From: Sphingopyxis sp. H073
Lineage (GTDB): Bacteria > Pseudomonadota > Alphaproteobacteria > Sphingomonadales > Sphingomonadaceae
Direction of reading: 5' to 3'
Assembly: GCF_001468395.1 (NCBI RefSeq)
Contig: NZ_LNSG01000003.1
Span: 372,001-436,000 of the forward strand
DNA length: 64,000 bases
Shown here: positions 1 through 9,271 of the stretch, in pieces
Numbering within the stretch: position 1 is the first letter of the stretch
How the letters are laid out: each line of letters starts with the position of its first letter
Program-made: the position numbers and the translations under genes
The notes under the pieces: generated by a model
Databases searched by the model: none
Seen by the model: only the letters and a program-made list of their open reading frames with translations
Told to the model about the DNA's origin: nothing

Positions 1-1152
1 GTGCCAGCGTTCGGCAAAGCAGCGCGCAAAGGCTTGTCCGAAGCCGACGACCTTGCCCTTGCCCGCCGCTATCAGGCCGCAAAGTTCGAAGCTGGCTACG
101 CGGGCATCAACTGGCCGGTCGAATATGGCGGTCAGGGGCTCGGACATCTCGAAAAGGTGACCTTCGACAGCGAGGAAATGAAGCACGGCTTCCCCAACGC
201 CTATTTCGGCATCTCGCTCGGCATGCCGGTGCCGATCCTGATGCAGTTTGGCGAAGACAAGGCCTTTGTGAAGGAGCGCGTGCTGAAGGCGCTGCGCGGC
301 GAGGAAATCTGGTGCCAGCTCTTTTCGGAACCCGCGGGCGGATCCGACCTCGCCGGGCTAAGGACCAAGGCCGAACCCGACGGCAACGGCTGGAAAATCA
401 ACGGGCAAAAGGTCTGGACGAGCTGGGCGCAATATAGCGATTATGGCGTCATCGTCGTCCGCACCGACCCGAATGTGCCAAAACACAAGGGACTCACCTA
501 TTTTTGGGTCGACATGAAAGCGCCCGGCGTCACCGTGCGTCCGATCAGGCTTGCGGGTGGCGACAGCCACGTCAACGAGGTGTTCTTCGACGATGTGAAG
601 GTCGACGACGATCACCGCATGTCGCCCGTTGGCGGCGGCTTTGCGGTCGCCATGGCGACGCTGATGATCGAACGCTATGTTGCGACCGACAGCGGCGGCT
701 TCGGCCCGCATCTCGACCTGTTCGTCGAACTGGCGAAGGCTACCCTGATCAACGGCAAGCCCGCGATCGCTGACGGCCGCATCCGGCAGCAGATCGCGCG
801 CAATTATGCGATGCGGAACGGTCTCAATTCGATCACCGCGCGCGCGATGGCGATGATGCAGGCGGGTATGGTCCCGGGCCCCGAGGGCTCGCTCAACAAG
901 CTGGTGTCGGTGCGGTCGCGCCAGAAGCTGTCCGAACTCGCGATCGACCTTCAGGGCAACGACGGCTTCGCCTTCGACGACCACGCCTCGCAAAAGGAGG
1001 ATTGGACGTCGAGCTGGATCAACGCGCCCACCGGCCGCATCGCGGGCGGCGCCGACGAGATGCTGCTCAACACCATCGCCGAGAAAATCCTCGGCCTGCC
1101 CCAGGACCATCGCCCCGACAAGGGCGTCCCCTTCAACCAGATCCCCGCCTGA
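1..1152 (+). CDS. Acyl-CoA dehydrogenase, 5' truncated by window edge
   Basis: FAD-dependent acyl-CoA dehydrogenase, expected to introduce the alpha-beta double bond in an acyl-CoA thioester. The 383 visible residues start inside the N-terminal helical domain (GINWPVEYGGQGL). The central flavin-contact segment follows (QLFSEPAGGSDLAGLRT, then GWKINGQKVWTSWA), and the protein ends in the C-terminal helical domain. Family members are about 390-410 residues, so a short N-terminus is missing and the GTG at base 1 is probably internal. The next gene is a thiolase 17 bases downstream on the same strand, so the pair probably works in one beta-oxidation-type pathway. The substrate cannot be told from the sequence. 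Confidence 0.9.
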   Translation: MPAFGKAARKGLSEADDLALARRYQAAKFEAGYAGINWPVEYGGQGLGHLEKVTFDSEEMKHGFPNAYFGISLGMPVPILMQFGEDKAFVKERVLKALRGEEIWCQLFSEPAGGSDLAGLRTKAEPDGNGWKINGQKVWTSWAQYSDYGVIVVRTDPNVPKHKGLTYFWVDMKAPGVTVRPIRLAGGDSHVNEVFFDDVKVDDDHRMSPVGGGFAVAMATLMIERYVATDSGGFGPHLDLFVELAKATLINGKPAIADGRIRQQIARNYAMRNGLNSITARAMAMMQAGMVPGPEGSLNKLVSVRSRQKLSELAIDLQGNDGFAFDDHASQKEDWTSSWINAPTGRIAGGADEMLLNTIAEKILGLPQDHRPDKGVPFNQIPA

Positions 1153-1169
1153 CCACAAGGATTCACGCC

Positions 1170-2420
1170 ATGACCGAAGCCTATATCATCGATGCCGTCC
1201 GTACCCCGCGCGGGATCGGCAAGCCCGGCAAGGGCGCCTTGTCGCATCTGCATCCCCAGCATCTCGCCGCGACCGTTCTCGCCGCGATCCGCGACCGCAA
1301 CAATCTCGATACCGCGACGGTCGACGACATCATCTGGTCGACCTCGACCCAGAAGGGCAAGCAGGGGGGCGATCTCGGCCGCATGGCGGCGCTTTCGGCC
1401 GGCTATGACACCAAGGCATCGGGAACCACGCTCGACCGCTTCTGCGGCGGCGGCATCAGCACGGTGAACTTCGCCGCGGCGACCGTCATGTCGGGCATGG
1501 AAGACTGCGTCATCGCCGGCGGTACCGAGATGATGAGCTATACGGCAACCCTCGCCGCCGAGGAAGCCAATGCCGGGATCAAGCCGCTCGGCATGGGATC
1601 GGGCCATGCCGCGCTCGATGCGATCCATCCTCAGTCGCACCAGGGCGTCTGCGGCGACGCGATCGCCGCTCGCGAGGGCATCAGCCGCGAGGCTGTCGAT
1701 GCTCTGGCGCTCGAAAGCCAGAAGCGCGCCGCCGTCGCGATTGCCGAGGGCCGCTTCGACAAGTCGGTGGTCCCGGTCCTCAATCCCGACGGCAGCGTTG
1801 CGCTCGACCGCGAGGAATTCCCGCGCCCCGAAACGACCGCCGAAGGGCTCGCCGGGCTCAAGGCGAGCTTCGGCGCGCTCAAGGATTTCGACCTTGGCGG
1901 CGGCGTGACGTTCGCCAAGCAGATCCAGCGCGTCTATCCGGGCCTCGAATGGGAGGGCATTCATCATGCAGGCAACAGCTCGGGCGTCGTCGACGGGGCC
2001 GCGGCGATCCTGCTGACGTCGAAAGACTATGCCGACAAGCACGGGCTGAAACCCCGCGCCCGCGTCGTCGCCTATGCCAATGTCGGCGACGATCCGACGC
2101 TGATGCTCAACGCGCCGGTTCCGGCGGCAAAAAAGGTGCTCGAAAAGGCCGGGCTGACGAAGGATGATATCGACGTCTGGGAAATCAACGAGGCCTTTGC
2201 CGTCGTCGCCGAGAAGTTCATTCGCGACCTCGATCTCGATCGCGAAAAGGTCAACATCAACGGCGGTGCGATGGCGCTCGGCCACCCGATCGGCGCGACG
2301 GGATCGATCCTGATCGGCACCGCGCTCGACGAGCTCGAACGTTCGGGGGGCCGCTACGGCCTCGTCACCATGTGCGCTGCGGGCGGCATGGCTCCTGCCA
2401 TCATCATCGAGCGGATCTGA
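1170..2420 (+). CDS. Acetyl-CoA C-acyltransferase (thiolase)
   Basis: Thiolase of 416 residues that cleaves 3-ketoacyl-CoA with CoA, or runs the reverse condensation. The nucleophilic cysteine is Cys92 in LDRFCGGGIS. The late motifs are also present: NEAFAVV, GGAMALGHPIGATG with its catalytic histidine, and the second cysteine in TMCAAGGMAPA. The ATG at 1170 is chosen because MTEAYIIDAVRTPRG is the usual thiolase N-terminus; a longer frame reaching back to 1002 runs into the upstream gene. It follows the acyl-CoA dehydrogenase by 17 bases and is probably cotranscribed, as the last step of one oxidation cycle. The chain-length preference is unknown. Confidence 0.93.
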   Translation: MTEAYIIDAVRTPRGIGKPGKGALSHLHPQHLAATVLAAIRDRNNLDTATVDDIIWSTSTQKGKQGGDLGRMAALSAGYDTKASGTTLDRFCGGGISTVNFAAATVMSGMEDCVIAGGTEMMSYTATLAAEEANAGIKPLGMGSGHAALDAIHPQSHQGVCGDAIAAREGISREAVDALALESQKRAAVAIAEGRFDKSVVPVLNPDGSVALDREEFPRPETTAEGLAGLKASFGALKDFDLGGGVTFAKQIQRVYPGLEWEGIHHAGNSSGVVDGAAAILLTSKDYADKHGLKPRARVVAYANVGDDPTLMLNAPVPAAKKVLEKAGLTKDDIDVWEINEAFAVVAEKFIRDLDLDREKVNINGGAMALGHPIGATGSILIGTALDELERSGGRYGLVTMCAAGGMAPAIIIERI

Positions 2421-2434
2421 TCCGCTCGCAGCTA

Positions 2435-2468
2435 ACCGCTCCGGGGCTACCTTGCACCCCGGGGCGGT
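2435..2468 (+). terminator. GC-rich hairpin after thiolase, possible terminator
   Basis: A 12-base arm (ACCGCTCCGGGG) pairs with CCCCGGGGCGGT with one mismatch across a 10-base loop. It starts 14 bases after the thiolase stop. There is no downstream T-run, so intrinsic termination is only possible; it may instead stabilise the 3' end. Confidence 0.4.
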
Positions 2469-2653
2469 ACCGGCACGCATCAGGTTGGCCGGGAGCGGCG
2501 AATTTACATCATCGCTGAACAACCGCTTACAGGGAGAACGCCCAATTTAGAGGCGGGATGCAGCCTCCGCTCAGGCATCGAAAGAATGGCTGCTTTCGCA
2601 TTCTGGCCCGGCAATGTCAGAATGGCCAGACGCAGGCGCAAAGCGGTCGCCAT

Positions 2654-2956
2654 TTATCTCATGCCCGCAGTTCGACCATTTGCGATCTCCTCTGAAATCA
2701 TTCGATAACTTTGGAGCAAGAGGCCGATTTGCGTAGACTCCTGTACCAGCGCAGTTCGAACTTCATCTACGAACCGGAGCCATTTCCTTCCTTTTGGCGT
2801 TTTTGCGCTAAAACCCGCGTCCGCGAGTTCCTCGCGGGGCAGGTTTTGCACAATGATATCAAATGGTTTTGGGAAGGTCACATCGACCGCTCCGTCCTTG
2901 TACGTGCAGTTCGACAGTGAATGGCCGAGCATGTTTCGCTTCGAGGTGAAGTTTCA
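2654..2956 (-). pseudogene. Remnant of serine site-specific recombinase C-terminus
   Basis: The minus-strand reading contains SNCTYKDGAVDVTFPKPFD, which resembles the C-terminal tail of large serine recombinases of the resolvase/invertase superfamily (tail form SNxTYKDGxxxxxxxxPFDxL). Only about 95 residues remain. A stop codon closes the frame just upstream, and no catalytic resolvase domain or zinc-ribbon region is visible nearby. The first ATG in frame is at 2932. If correct, this is the stub of a decayed integrase-type gene at the left border of the potassium block. The last 50 residues do not match anything I recognise, so a small unrelated hypothetical gene is the alternative. Confidence 0.4.
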
Positions 2957-3028
2957 CGACATTCCGCTTTGTTTCGTCCGGCCGCGCAAGCGGACCTTAG
3001 TCGCAGAATGAACAGCCATCTGATGAGA

Positions 3029-3056
3029 GCTTCGGACGGCGATCAGCCATCCGAAG
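3029..3056 (-). terminator. Strong stem-loop after the outer-membrane-protein remnant
   Basis: GCTTCGGACGGC pairs with GCCATCCGAAGC (12-base arms, one G-T wobble, 4-base loop). On the minus strand it follows the tandem stops TAA-TAG of the outer-membrane-protein remnant by about 6 bases, where a terminator is expected. There is no clear U-tract. Confidence 0.5.
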
Positions 3057-3065
3057 CCTTTGCTA

Positions 3066-3195
3066 TTAGAAAGATGCCGTAACGCTCGCCACCGCGGCAT
3101 CGGCGATAGAGCCAGTTCCATCCAGGCCCTTGCTGAAATCGGGCTGCAGGCGTGCCGCGTAGGCAATCGGGCGGATTTCAATCCTGCGCGCGTGG
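3066..3195 (-). pseudogene. 3' remnant of a beta-barrel outer-membrane protein gene
   Basis: About 43 codons read IEIRPIAYAARLQPDF and then KGLDGTGSIADAAVASVTASF, ending in phenylalanine as outer-membrane beta-barrels normally do for BAM recognition. Tandem TAA TAG stops and a hairpin follow at once, which looks like a genuine gene end. Upstream the frame loses protein-like character where it meets the stop of the next small gene, so only the tail survives. The family cannot be named from this fragment. Confidence 0.4.
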
Positions 3196-3498
3196 TCACA
3201 AATCGCGGTCGAACCCGTCCGGAGAGTCGAAGGAAGACATCGGCAAACGCCGCCAGCGCTCCGAAACCTCCAGGGTCTCCCACAAGCCGGGTCCGACGAA
3301 CAGGAGCGCGCTGCCGCCACTGCCGCACAGGAAGACGATCGCAGAAAGGAGCATCATGAACGACGACGGCTCGCGGGGCGATGTGGCCAGCGCCATCTGA
3401 TGAAGCCGGACGGCAACCGACCAACCCAGTACCAGAAGTGCGACGCCGCCGGCCCGCAGGCCCAAATTGGCAGCGAGCGTTTCATGCCATTTCTTCAT
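3196..3498 (-). CDS. Small two-helix membrane protein, unknown function
   Basis: This 100-residue protein has two predicted transmembrane helices: about residues 12-30 (GLRAGGVALLVLGWSVAV) and 46-70 (SSFMMLLSAIVFLCGSGGSA and following). A short polar segment separates them and a hydrophilic C-terminus follows. A strong ribosome binding site (GGAGGT, 3504-3509) lies 5 bases before the ATG, so the gene is very probably real. It is transcribed divergently from the kup leader region, with about 170 bases between its ATG and the short upstream frame before kup. Nothing recognisable indicates a function. A role related to the neighbouring potassium transporters is possible but unsupported. Confidence 0.65.
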   Translation of the reverse strand: MKKWHETLAANLGLRAGGVALLVLGWSVAVRLHQMALATSPREPSSFMMLLSAIVFLCGSGGSALLFVGPGLWETLEVSERWRRLPMSSFDSPDGFDRDL

Positions 3499-3580
3499 GT
3501 CAGACCTCCAGAAGGAGGCCGTTCAATTACGCATGGCTGCGTAGGAAATCGAGATAGGGAAATGCCGTCCGGCGTTGAGA

Positions 3581-3642
3581 TTGCATATGATCGACCGGAA
3601 AACGCGGGAGCTGTTGGTGAATCATATGTAATTCATATGCAA
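3581..3642 (+). promoter_or_regulatory. AT-rich CATATG dyad upstream of kup
   Basis: TTGCATATGA at 3581-3590 is the exact inverse of TCATATGCAA at 3633-3642. A third TCATATG lies between them at 3622-3628. The AT-rich cluster stands out from its GC-rich surroundings and sits 28 bases before the short upstream frame of kup. It looks like a multi-copy operator or a promoter region with binding sites. The regulator is unknown. Confidence 0.45.
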
Positions 3643-3669
3643 AATTCGCTCATCCAACATGGAGAATAT

Positions 3670-3720
3670 ATGCCGATCCATGTCATTGCCGACGTGTTGA
3701 GAGACTATGGGAGGGCGTGA
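3670..3720 (+). CDS. Possible 16-residue leader peptide coupled to kup
   Basis: The short frame reads [16 protein letters not shown]. It has a plausible ribosome binding site (GGAG at 3661-3664, 5 bases before the ATG), and its TGA stop shares a base with the kup ATG (TGATG). This arrangement permits translational coupling. The coding evidence is weak because the frame is only 17 codons long. Confidence 0.35.
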   Translation: MPIHVIADVLRDYGRA

Positions 3721-5621
3721 TGAGCACGAAGAGCGGCGATGCCGAAACCGGGACCGGCACCCATGCGAAAGCGCGTCTTTCGACATTGGCGCTCGGGGCG
3801 CTCGGCGTGGTCTTCGGCGATATCGGCACCTCCCCGCTCTATGCCTTGAAGGAAAGCTTCGTCGGCCACCATCCGCTGACTGTCGATCACGTCCATATTT
3901 ATGGCGTGCTCTCGCTGATCTTCTGGACGATGACGCTGATCGTCACGATCAAATATATCTTGATCGTGATGCGCGCCGACAATGATGGAGAGGGCGGGAG
4001 CATGGCGCTTCTTGCACTCATTTCCCGCACCCTTGGTGAAAACCGCTGGACGCCCGCGATCGCCATGCTCGGCGTGCTTGCAACCGCGCTTTTCTATGGC
4101 GACGCCATCATCACCCCCGCCATCTCGGTGCTTTCAGCTGTCGAGGGGCTGACGGTCGTCGAGAATTCGCTCGGACAGTTCGTTCTGCCGATCGCGATGG
4201 TTATCCTTCTGGGCTTGTTTCTGATCCAGCGACGCGGGACAGAAAGGGTCGGAGCATTATTTGGTCCCGTAATGGCGATCTATTTCCTCGTTCTGGCCGT
4301 GCTCGGCGTCTCCAATATCGTTCGTCATCCCGAGATACTCCAAATCGTCAACCCGCTCTGGGCATTGCGCTTTTTCACGCTCGATCCGCAACTGGCCTTT
4401 CTGGCACTCGGCTCGGTGGTTCTCGCGGTGACCGGCGCCGAGGCGCTTTATGCCGACATGGGGCATTTCGGGCGCAAGGCGATCAGCATCGCATGGCTTT
4501 ACGCCGCGCTCCCCTGCCTCATGCTCAACTATATGGGCCAGGGCGCGCTGCTCATCGACGATCCGGCTGCGGTAGCCAATCCCTTCTTCCTGCTCGCACC
4601 CGAATGGGCGCGGCTTCCTCTTGTCATCCTCGCGACGCTGGCCACCATCATCGCCAGCCAGGCGGTCATTTCGGGGGCGTTCTCGGTCACGCGGCAGGCC
4701 GTTCAGCTCGGCTTCCTTCCCCGCCTGCGGATTCTCCACACGAGCGCTTCGACCGTCGGACAAGTGTATGTGCCGTTCGTCAACTGGACGCTGCTCGTGC
4801 TCGTCATCGCGCTTGTGCTGGGCTTCCGCAGTTCGAGCAACCTTGCCGCGGCCTACGGCATCGCGGTTACCGGAACGATGGTTCTCACCGCCTGCATGCT
4901 CGGCATATTGACGTTCAAGGTCTGGCGCTGGCATCCCTTGCTTGCCGGCGGCGTGACGGGCCTCTTCCTCTTGATCGATGGCGCCTATTTCGCATCGAAT
5001 GTGACAAAGATTCCCGACGGCGGCTGGTTTCCCCTTCTCGTCGCGGCGACTGCGTTCGTCCTGCTCACCACCTGGTCGACCGGACGCAAGATCATGCGGC
5101 GCTACCTCCAGCTCGGCGCGATGGATCTCGACCTGTTCGTCAAAGCCACGGCAACCTCGGTCAAGCGCGTCCCCGGAACGGCGATATTCCTTTCCTCTTC
5201 GGTGGATGGCGTGCCGCCGTCGCTGCTGCACAATGTGAAGCACAACAAGGTCCTGCACGAACGTGTGATCATCCTGACAGTCGTCACCGACGACGTGCCG
5301 CACCTTCCGCCGGAAGAAGGCGTCAGCGTAATCGCTTCGGGCGAAGGCTTTTATCGCGTGCGATTGCGGCACGGCTTCATGGAGGACGTCGATATCCCGG
5401 CCGCGCTAAGCGCTTTCGATGGCGCAGGCGGCCCGATCAACGGCTTCGAGACCAGCTATTTTCTCAGCCGCCAGACACTGATCGCCTCCAGCAAGCCAGG
5501 CATGGCCATCTGGCGAGAGAAGCTCTTCGCCTGGATGGTCCAGAACGCCGAAAGCCCGATGGAATTCTTCAAGCTTCCAAGCAATCGCGTGGTCGAGCTC
5601 GGATCGCAGGTCGAGATCTGA
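3720..5621 (+). CDS. kup: Potassium uptake protein Kup (KUP/HAK/KT family)
   Basis: Proton-coupled low-rate potassium importer of the inner membrane, 633 residues, the usual length. The N-terminal signature [19 protein letters not shown] is followed by about twelve hydrophobic segments to roughly residue 450. These include the conserved [18 protein letters not shown] and [21 protein letters not shown] cytoplasmic C-terminal domain of about 180 residues completes it. The ATG at 3720 is chosen over the GTG three bases earlier because GGGAGG at 3709-3714 is then spaced 5 bases away. The gene points toward, and ends close to, the oppositely oriented kdp operon, so a constitutive-type and a high-affinity potassium system lie side by side. 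Confidence 0.95.
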   Translation: MSTKSGDAETGTGTHAKARLSTLALGALGVVFGDIGTSPLYALKESFVGHHPLTVDHVHIYGVLSLIFWTMTLIVTIKYILIVMRADNDGEGGSMALLALISRTLGENRWTPAIAMLGVLATALFYGDAIITPAISVLSAVEGLTVVENSLGQFVLPIAMVILLGLFLIQRRGTERVGALFGPVMAIYFLVLAVLGVSNIVRHPEILQIVNPLWALRFFTLDPQLAFLALGSVVLAVTGAEALYADMGHFGRKAISIAWLYAALPCLMLNYMGQGALLIDDPAAVANPFFLLAPEWARLPLVILATLATIIASQAVISGAFSVTRQAVQLGFLPRLRILHTSASTVGQVYVPFVNWTLLVLVIALVLGFRSSSNLAAAYGIAVTGTMVLTACMLGILTFKVWRWHPLLAGGVTGLFLLIDGAYFASNVTKIPDGGWFPLLVAATAFVLLTTWSTGRKIMRRYLQLGAMDLDLFVKATATSVKRVPGTAIFLSSSVDGVPPSLLHNVKHNKVLHERVIILTVVTDDVPHLPPEEGVSVIASGEGFYRVRLRHGFMEDVDIPAALSAFDGAGGPINGFETSYFLSRQTLIASSKPGMAIWREKLFAWMVQNAESPMEFFKLPSNRVVELGSQVEI

Positions 5622-5624
5622 CAG

Positions 5625-5768
5625 TCACCCGACCATTTCGGCGACAAAGGCGACAAGCGCCACGATACTGCACATATAGACGCTCAGCAGCAGCGGTCCC
5701 TGGGCGCCAAGCCAGTCGACGACCCGCTCGCGCGTGCCCGACGGGGACTCGATTTCCTTTCTGTTCAT
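5625..5768 (-). CDS. 47-residue single-helix membrane protein
   Basis: A short frame begins MNRKEIESPSGTRERVVDWL and continues with one hydrophobic helix of about 25 residues (PLLLSVYMCSIVALVAFVAE). It lies about 100 bases beyond the kdpE stop on the same strand, and its stop is 3 bases from the end of the convergent kup gene. An in-frame ATG three codons upstream (5777) is an alternative start. Charged N-terminus plus one C-terminal helix suggests a tail-anchored micropeptide, perhaps linked to potassium transport. It is too short for certainty. Confidence 0.5.
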   Translation of the reverse strand: MNRKEIESPSGTRERVVDWLGAQGPLLLSVYMCSIVALVAFVAEMVG

Positions 5769-5867
5769 GGGATGCATTTAGGCGATCCGGCCATTTGAAT
5801 TCGAGAGCGGGAAAGCCCTGACCGCATAGAATTTCCATATATTCGCCGTCGATGCGCCCGGACCTTC

Positions 5868-6605
5868 TCAGTTGGTCGAAGCGCCTTCCTCGGCGACGCG
5901 GTCGCTCTCTCCCTCGCTGCCGAGCCGAAGGCGATAGCCGATACCGAGCTCGTTACAGATGATTTGCGGCCGTTGCGGGTCGGCTTCAAGTTTCTGGCGC
6001 AATGTGCGGACGAGGACCCGCAGATATTCGACATGATGTTCATGCTCGTTCGGCCAGACTTCGGCCATGATCTGGTTGTGCGTGATGACGCGGCCCGGAA
6101 AGCGCGCCAGCTGGGCGAGCACTGCATATTCCTTGGGCGTCAGATGAACTTCCTTGCCGCCCTTCGTGACGGTTCGCGCGATCAGATCCATCATCACGTC
6201 GCCCACCGACAGCGTGAGGTTTCCGCCGTCGCGGGTGAGCCGGTTACGCAGTGCGACACGCACGCGGGCGAGCAGTTCGTCGGTGTCGAACGGCTTGGTC
6301 AGATAGTCGTCGGCGCCGAGATCGAGCGCCGCCACTTTCTCGTCGGTCGCATCGCGCGCCGACACGACGATCAGGGTCGTGTCCGATTGCTGTTTGAACA
6401 GCGGCACGAGTTCGAGCCCGTCGCGATCGGGCAGCCCGAGATCGAGCAAGGTGATGTCGGGTCGCTCCTCGCGCAGCCGCTCGGTCGCCTCGCGCGCATT
6501 TTCGGCCTCGACGATCGCATAGTCGGCCCGTGCCAATGCCGCGTGGATCAGCCGGCGAATATGGGGTTCGTCATCGACGATGAGGACCTTGTGACGGACT
6601 TTCAT
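5868..6605 (-). CDS. kdpE: KDP operon response regulator KdpE
   Basis: OmpR/PhoB-type response regulator of 245 residues that activates kdp transcription when phosphorylated by KdpD. The receiver domain starts VLIVDDEPHIRRL, with the phospho-acceptor aspartate in ITLLDLGLPDRDG and the conserved lysine in DYLTKPFD. A winged-helix DNA-binding domain (LTPKEYAVLAQLARFPGRVI) fills the C-terminal half, with about 15 extra charged residues at the end. Its ATG overlaps the kdpD stop by four bases (ATGA), so the two are translationally coupled. A longer frame reaching 6953 is antisense-style noise inside kdpD. Confidence 0.95.
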   Translation of the reverse strand: MKVRHKVLIVDDEPHIRRLIHAALARADYAIVEAENAREATERLREERPDITLLDLGLPDRDGLELVPLFKQQSDTTLIVVSARDATDEKVAALDLGADDYLTKPFDTDELLARVRVALRNRLTRDGGNLTLSVGDVMMDLIARTVTKGGKEVHLTPKEYAVLAQLARFPGRVITHNQIMAEVWPNEHEHHVEYLRVLVRTLRQKLEADPQRPQIICNELGIGYRLRLGSEGESDRVAEEGASTN

Positions 6606-9271
6606 GGGATATCCTTGTCGGTGAGATTCGAGATGATCAGCGCTTCGGGAATGTGGATCGTGAAGCGCGCGCCGTGCGGTTCGGCATTGTTGCCCGCCTC
6701 GACCGTCAGCCCCATCGCCTCGGCAAAGCCCTTGACGATCGCGAGACCGAGTCCGGTGCCATGCTTGGCGCGGTCGCTCCCCTCGAGCCGGGTAAAGGTT
6801 TCGAAGACGCGCTTTTCGTTGCCGGGCGCGATGCCGCGCCCCTGGTCGATCACCGACAGCGCGATCGAGTCGGCCGTGCGGCTGGCGCGGATGATGATCG
6901 GTGTGCCGGGGTCGGCATATCGGCCGGCATTGTCGAGCAGATTGATCAGACAATGGTGGAGCAACACCGGATCGACGCGCACCAGCGGGATATTCGAGCT
7001 GATGTCGATCTTCACCTCATGCCCCGCGAGCGATGCCCGCGTGTCGTGAGCGGCGCTTGCCGCGGCGTCGAACAGTTCGGTCGCCTCGACCTTCATCGGC
7101 AGCGCCCCCGCCTCGACGCGCACCATGTCGAGCAGGTTCGAGACAAAGCGATTGAGGCGCAGCGCCTCGGTCTCGATCGTCTCGGCCATTTCGGGCGAGG
7201 GATGGCGGCGCATTTCCTGCGCGGCCGAGAGGATCGTGGTGAGCGGGGTACGGAGGTCGTGGCTGACCGACGAGAGCAACGCCGCACGCAGCCGGTCGCG
7301 TTCTTCGATCTGCCGCGCGTGGAGCGAGGCTTCTTCGAGTTCCATGCGGTCGAGCGCGATCGACGCCTGATCGAGCAGGCTCATCAGCAGCGGCACCTGA
7401 TCCGAGCGCACCGGTTCGCGCGCATCGTCGCGCGTCATGCCGAGTACCCCGAGCACGCCGCGGGTGGTGCGAAGCGGGTGGAAGAGCCAGTCCGACGCGG
7501 TGAGCGTCGACGAACCGCGTCCGGCGGGTTGCTCATTGTCCATCGCCCATTGCGCCGCCGCGCGCTCGATCTGCTCGAGCCGGTCTTCGGGCGGCACCGC
7601 GGCGCGGAGCATCGGGCCGTCGGCGGAAGGCAGGAGGAGTACGGTGCGGACGTCGAGCAGGCGTCCGACCTCGGCGCAGATCGCCTGCATCAGCGTGTCC
7701 TGATCGGGGGCGGCGGTGAGCTGGCGCGAGAAGCTTGCGAGCGCGGCGTTCTGGCGCGCGCTCGACTGCGCGAGATCGGCCTGCGCGCGGACGCGCGCGG
7801 CGAACTGGCTGGTCACCACAGCGACGCCGAGCAGCACGAAGATGCTGATGACATTTTCGGGATTGTTGACCGTCAGCGTGCCAGTCGGCGGCAGGAAGAA
7901 GAAATTATAGGCGAGGCTCGACGCGAGCCCCGCGAACAGGCCGGCGCGCACGCCGAAGGTCGCAGCGGCGAACATCACGGGGATGAGGTAGAGCAACGAG
8001 ATATTGCCGAGATCGATGACTTCGAGCAGCAGGCGGCCGAGCACGGTCATCAGGGCGACCAGCGCAAGCGACACGACATAGTGCGATGGCTTGCCCCAGC
8101 GGCCGGGAACCGCGGCCGCGCGGTGCTGGACCGTCCGCGTATCAGGCTCGCCCGGCAGGACGTGCACCGCGACATCGTCGATCGTCCGCACGAGCTGGTC
8201 GACGACCGAGCCGTGGCGCAGCTCGAACCACCACGGCCGCGCCGATTTACCGACCACGATCTGCGTCGCGCGTGCATCCTCGGCAAAGGCGCGCAGCCCC
8301 TCGACGACGCTCGCCGCCGGAACAGTCGCGGTCGAGGCGCCGAGCCGCGATGCAAGCGCGAGCGTATCGGCAAGCTGCCTGCGGTCGTCATCGGTCATCG
8401 CCTGGCTGCGCCGCGTCTCGATATAGACCGCGGTCCATGGCGCCTTCAGCGCGTCGGCGAGCCGCTTGCCCGCGCGCACCAGCTCGGCGGCGACGGGCAG
8501 TTCGCTGACCGCGACGACGATCCGCTCGCCGACCGCGAAACTGCCTGCGAGCGCGTGGCTGCGGACATGGTCGAGCATCTGCGCGTCGACCGCCTGCGCG
8601 GCGCGGCGGAGCGCGAGCTCGCGCAGCGCGGTCAGGTTCGACTTCGAGAAGAAGTGGGTGAGCGCGCGCGTCGCTTCCTGCGGAATATAGACCTTGCCGT
8701 CGCGCAGCCGCTCGATCAGCTCGTCGGGCGGGATGTCGACGACCTCGATCTCGGCGTTTTCGAGAATGCTGTCGGGGACGGTTTCGCGGACGCGGACGCG
8801 CGTGAAGGATGCGACGACGTCGTTCAGGCTTTCGACATGCTGGATGTTGAGCGTCGAATAGACGTCGATCCCGGCGTCGAGCAGTTCCTCGACATCCTGA
8901 TAGCGCTTGGGATGGCGGCTGCCCGGCGCATTGGTGTGCGCCAGTTCGTCGACGAGGACCAGCTGCGGCCGCCGTTCGAGGATCGCGTCGATGTCCATCT
9001 CGCCGAGGCTATGGCCTTGATGCTCGACCTGTCGCCGTGGGATGATCTCGTGGCCGTGGACAAGCGCCTCGGTCTCGCGGCGGCCGTGCGTCTCGACCAC
9101 GCCGACGACCACATCGACCCCGGCCTCGCGCCGGTGGCGGCCGTCGGTCAGCATCTCCCACGTCTTGCCGACGCCGGGCGCGGCGCCGAGGAAGACTTTC
9201 AGACGGCCGCGGCCTTCCTGCGCCGCCTGACGCAGAAAGGCCTCGGGTGATGGTCGGTCGTTTCCTGTCAC
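6602..9271 (-). CDS. kdpD: Osmosensitive potassium-channel sensor kinase KdpD
   Basis: Membrane sensor histidine kinase of 889 residues that senses potassium limitation and phosphorylates KdpE. The domains are in the usual order. The KdpD ATP-binding N-domain carries a Walker A motif (GAAPGVGKTWEM, near residue 30). A UspA-like domain spans about 245-370, and four transmembrane helices lie at about 395-500. A GAF-like segment precedes the kinase core, with His671 in SSVSHDLRTPL, the N box at LINLLDNAGRY and the G2 box GTGLGLAIV near 838. The start is GTG at 9271, overlapping the kdpC stop (GTGA). Confidence 0.96.
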   Translation of the reverse strand: MTGNDRPSPEAFLRQAAQEGRGRLKVFLGAAPGVGKTWEMLTDGRHRREAGVDVVVGVVETHGRRETEALVHGHEIIPRRQVEHQGHSLGEMDIDAILERRPQLVLVDELAHTNAPGSRHPKRYQDVEELLDAGIDVYSTLNIQHVESLNDVVASFTRVRVRETVPDSILENAEIEVVDIPPDELIERLRDGKVYIPQEATRALTHFFSKSNLTALRELALRRAAQAVDAQMLDHVRSHALAGSFAVGERIVVAVSELPVAAELVRAGKRLADALKAPWTAVYIETRRSQAMTDDDRRQLADTLALASRLGASTATVPAASVVEGLRAFAEDARATQIVVGKSARPWWFELRHGSVVDQLVRTIDDVAVHVLPGEPDTRTVQHRAAAVPGRWGKPSHYVVSLALVALMTVLGRLLLEVIDLGNISLLYLIPVMFAAATFGVRAGLFAGLASSLAYNFFFLPPTGTLTVNNPENVISIFVLLGVAVVTSQFAARVRAQADLAQSSARQNAALASFSRQLTAAPDQDTLMQAICAEVGRLLDVRTVLLLPSADGPMLRAAVPPEDRLEQIERAAAQWAMDNEQPAGRGSSTLTASDWLFHPLRTTRGVLGVLGMTRDDAREPVRSDQVPLLMSLLDQASIALDRMELEEASLHARQIEERDRLRAALLSSVSHDLRTPLTTILSAAQEMRRHPSPEMAETIETEALRLNRFVSNLLDMVRVEAGALPMKVEATELFDAAASAAHDTRASLAGHEVKIDISSNIPLVRVDPVLLHHCLINLLDNAGRYADPGTPIIIRASRTADSIALSVIDQGRGIAPGNEKRVFETFTRLEGSDRAKHGTGLGLAIVKGFAEAMGLTVEAGNNAEPHGARFTIHIPEALIISNLTDKDIP

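Noticed and set aside
2954..3424. 156-codon minus-strand frame upstream of the recombinase stub
   Set aside because: It overlaps the better-supported small membrane protein gene in another frame and has no recognisable recombinase domain.
6653..9250. 865-codon plus-strand open frame opposite kdpD
   Set aside because: It is the antisense shadow of kdpD; no domain is visible, and kdpD has all kinase motifs.
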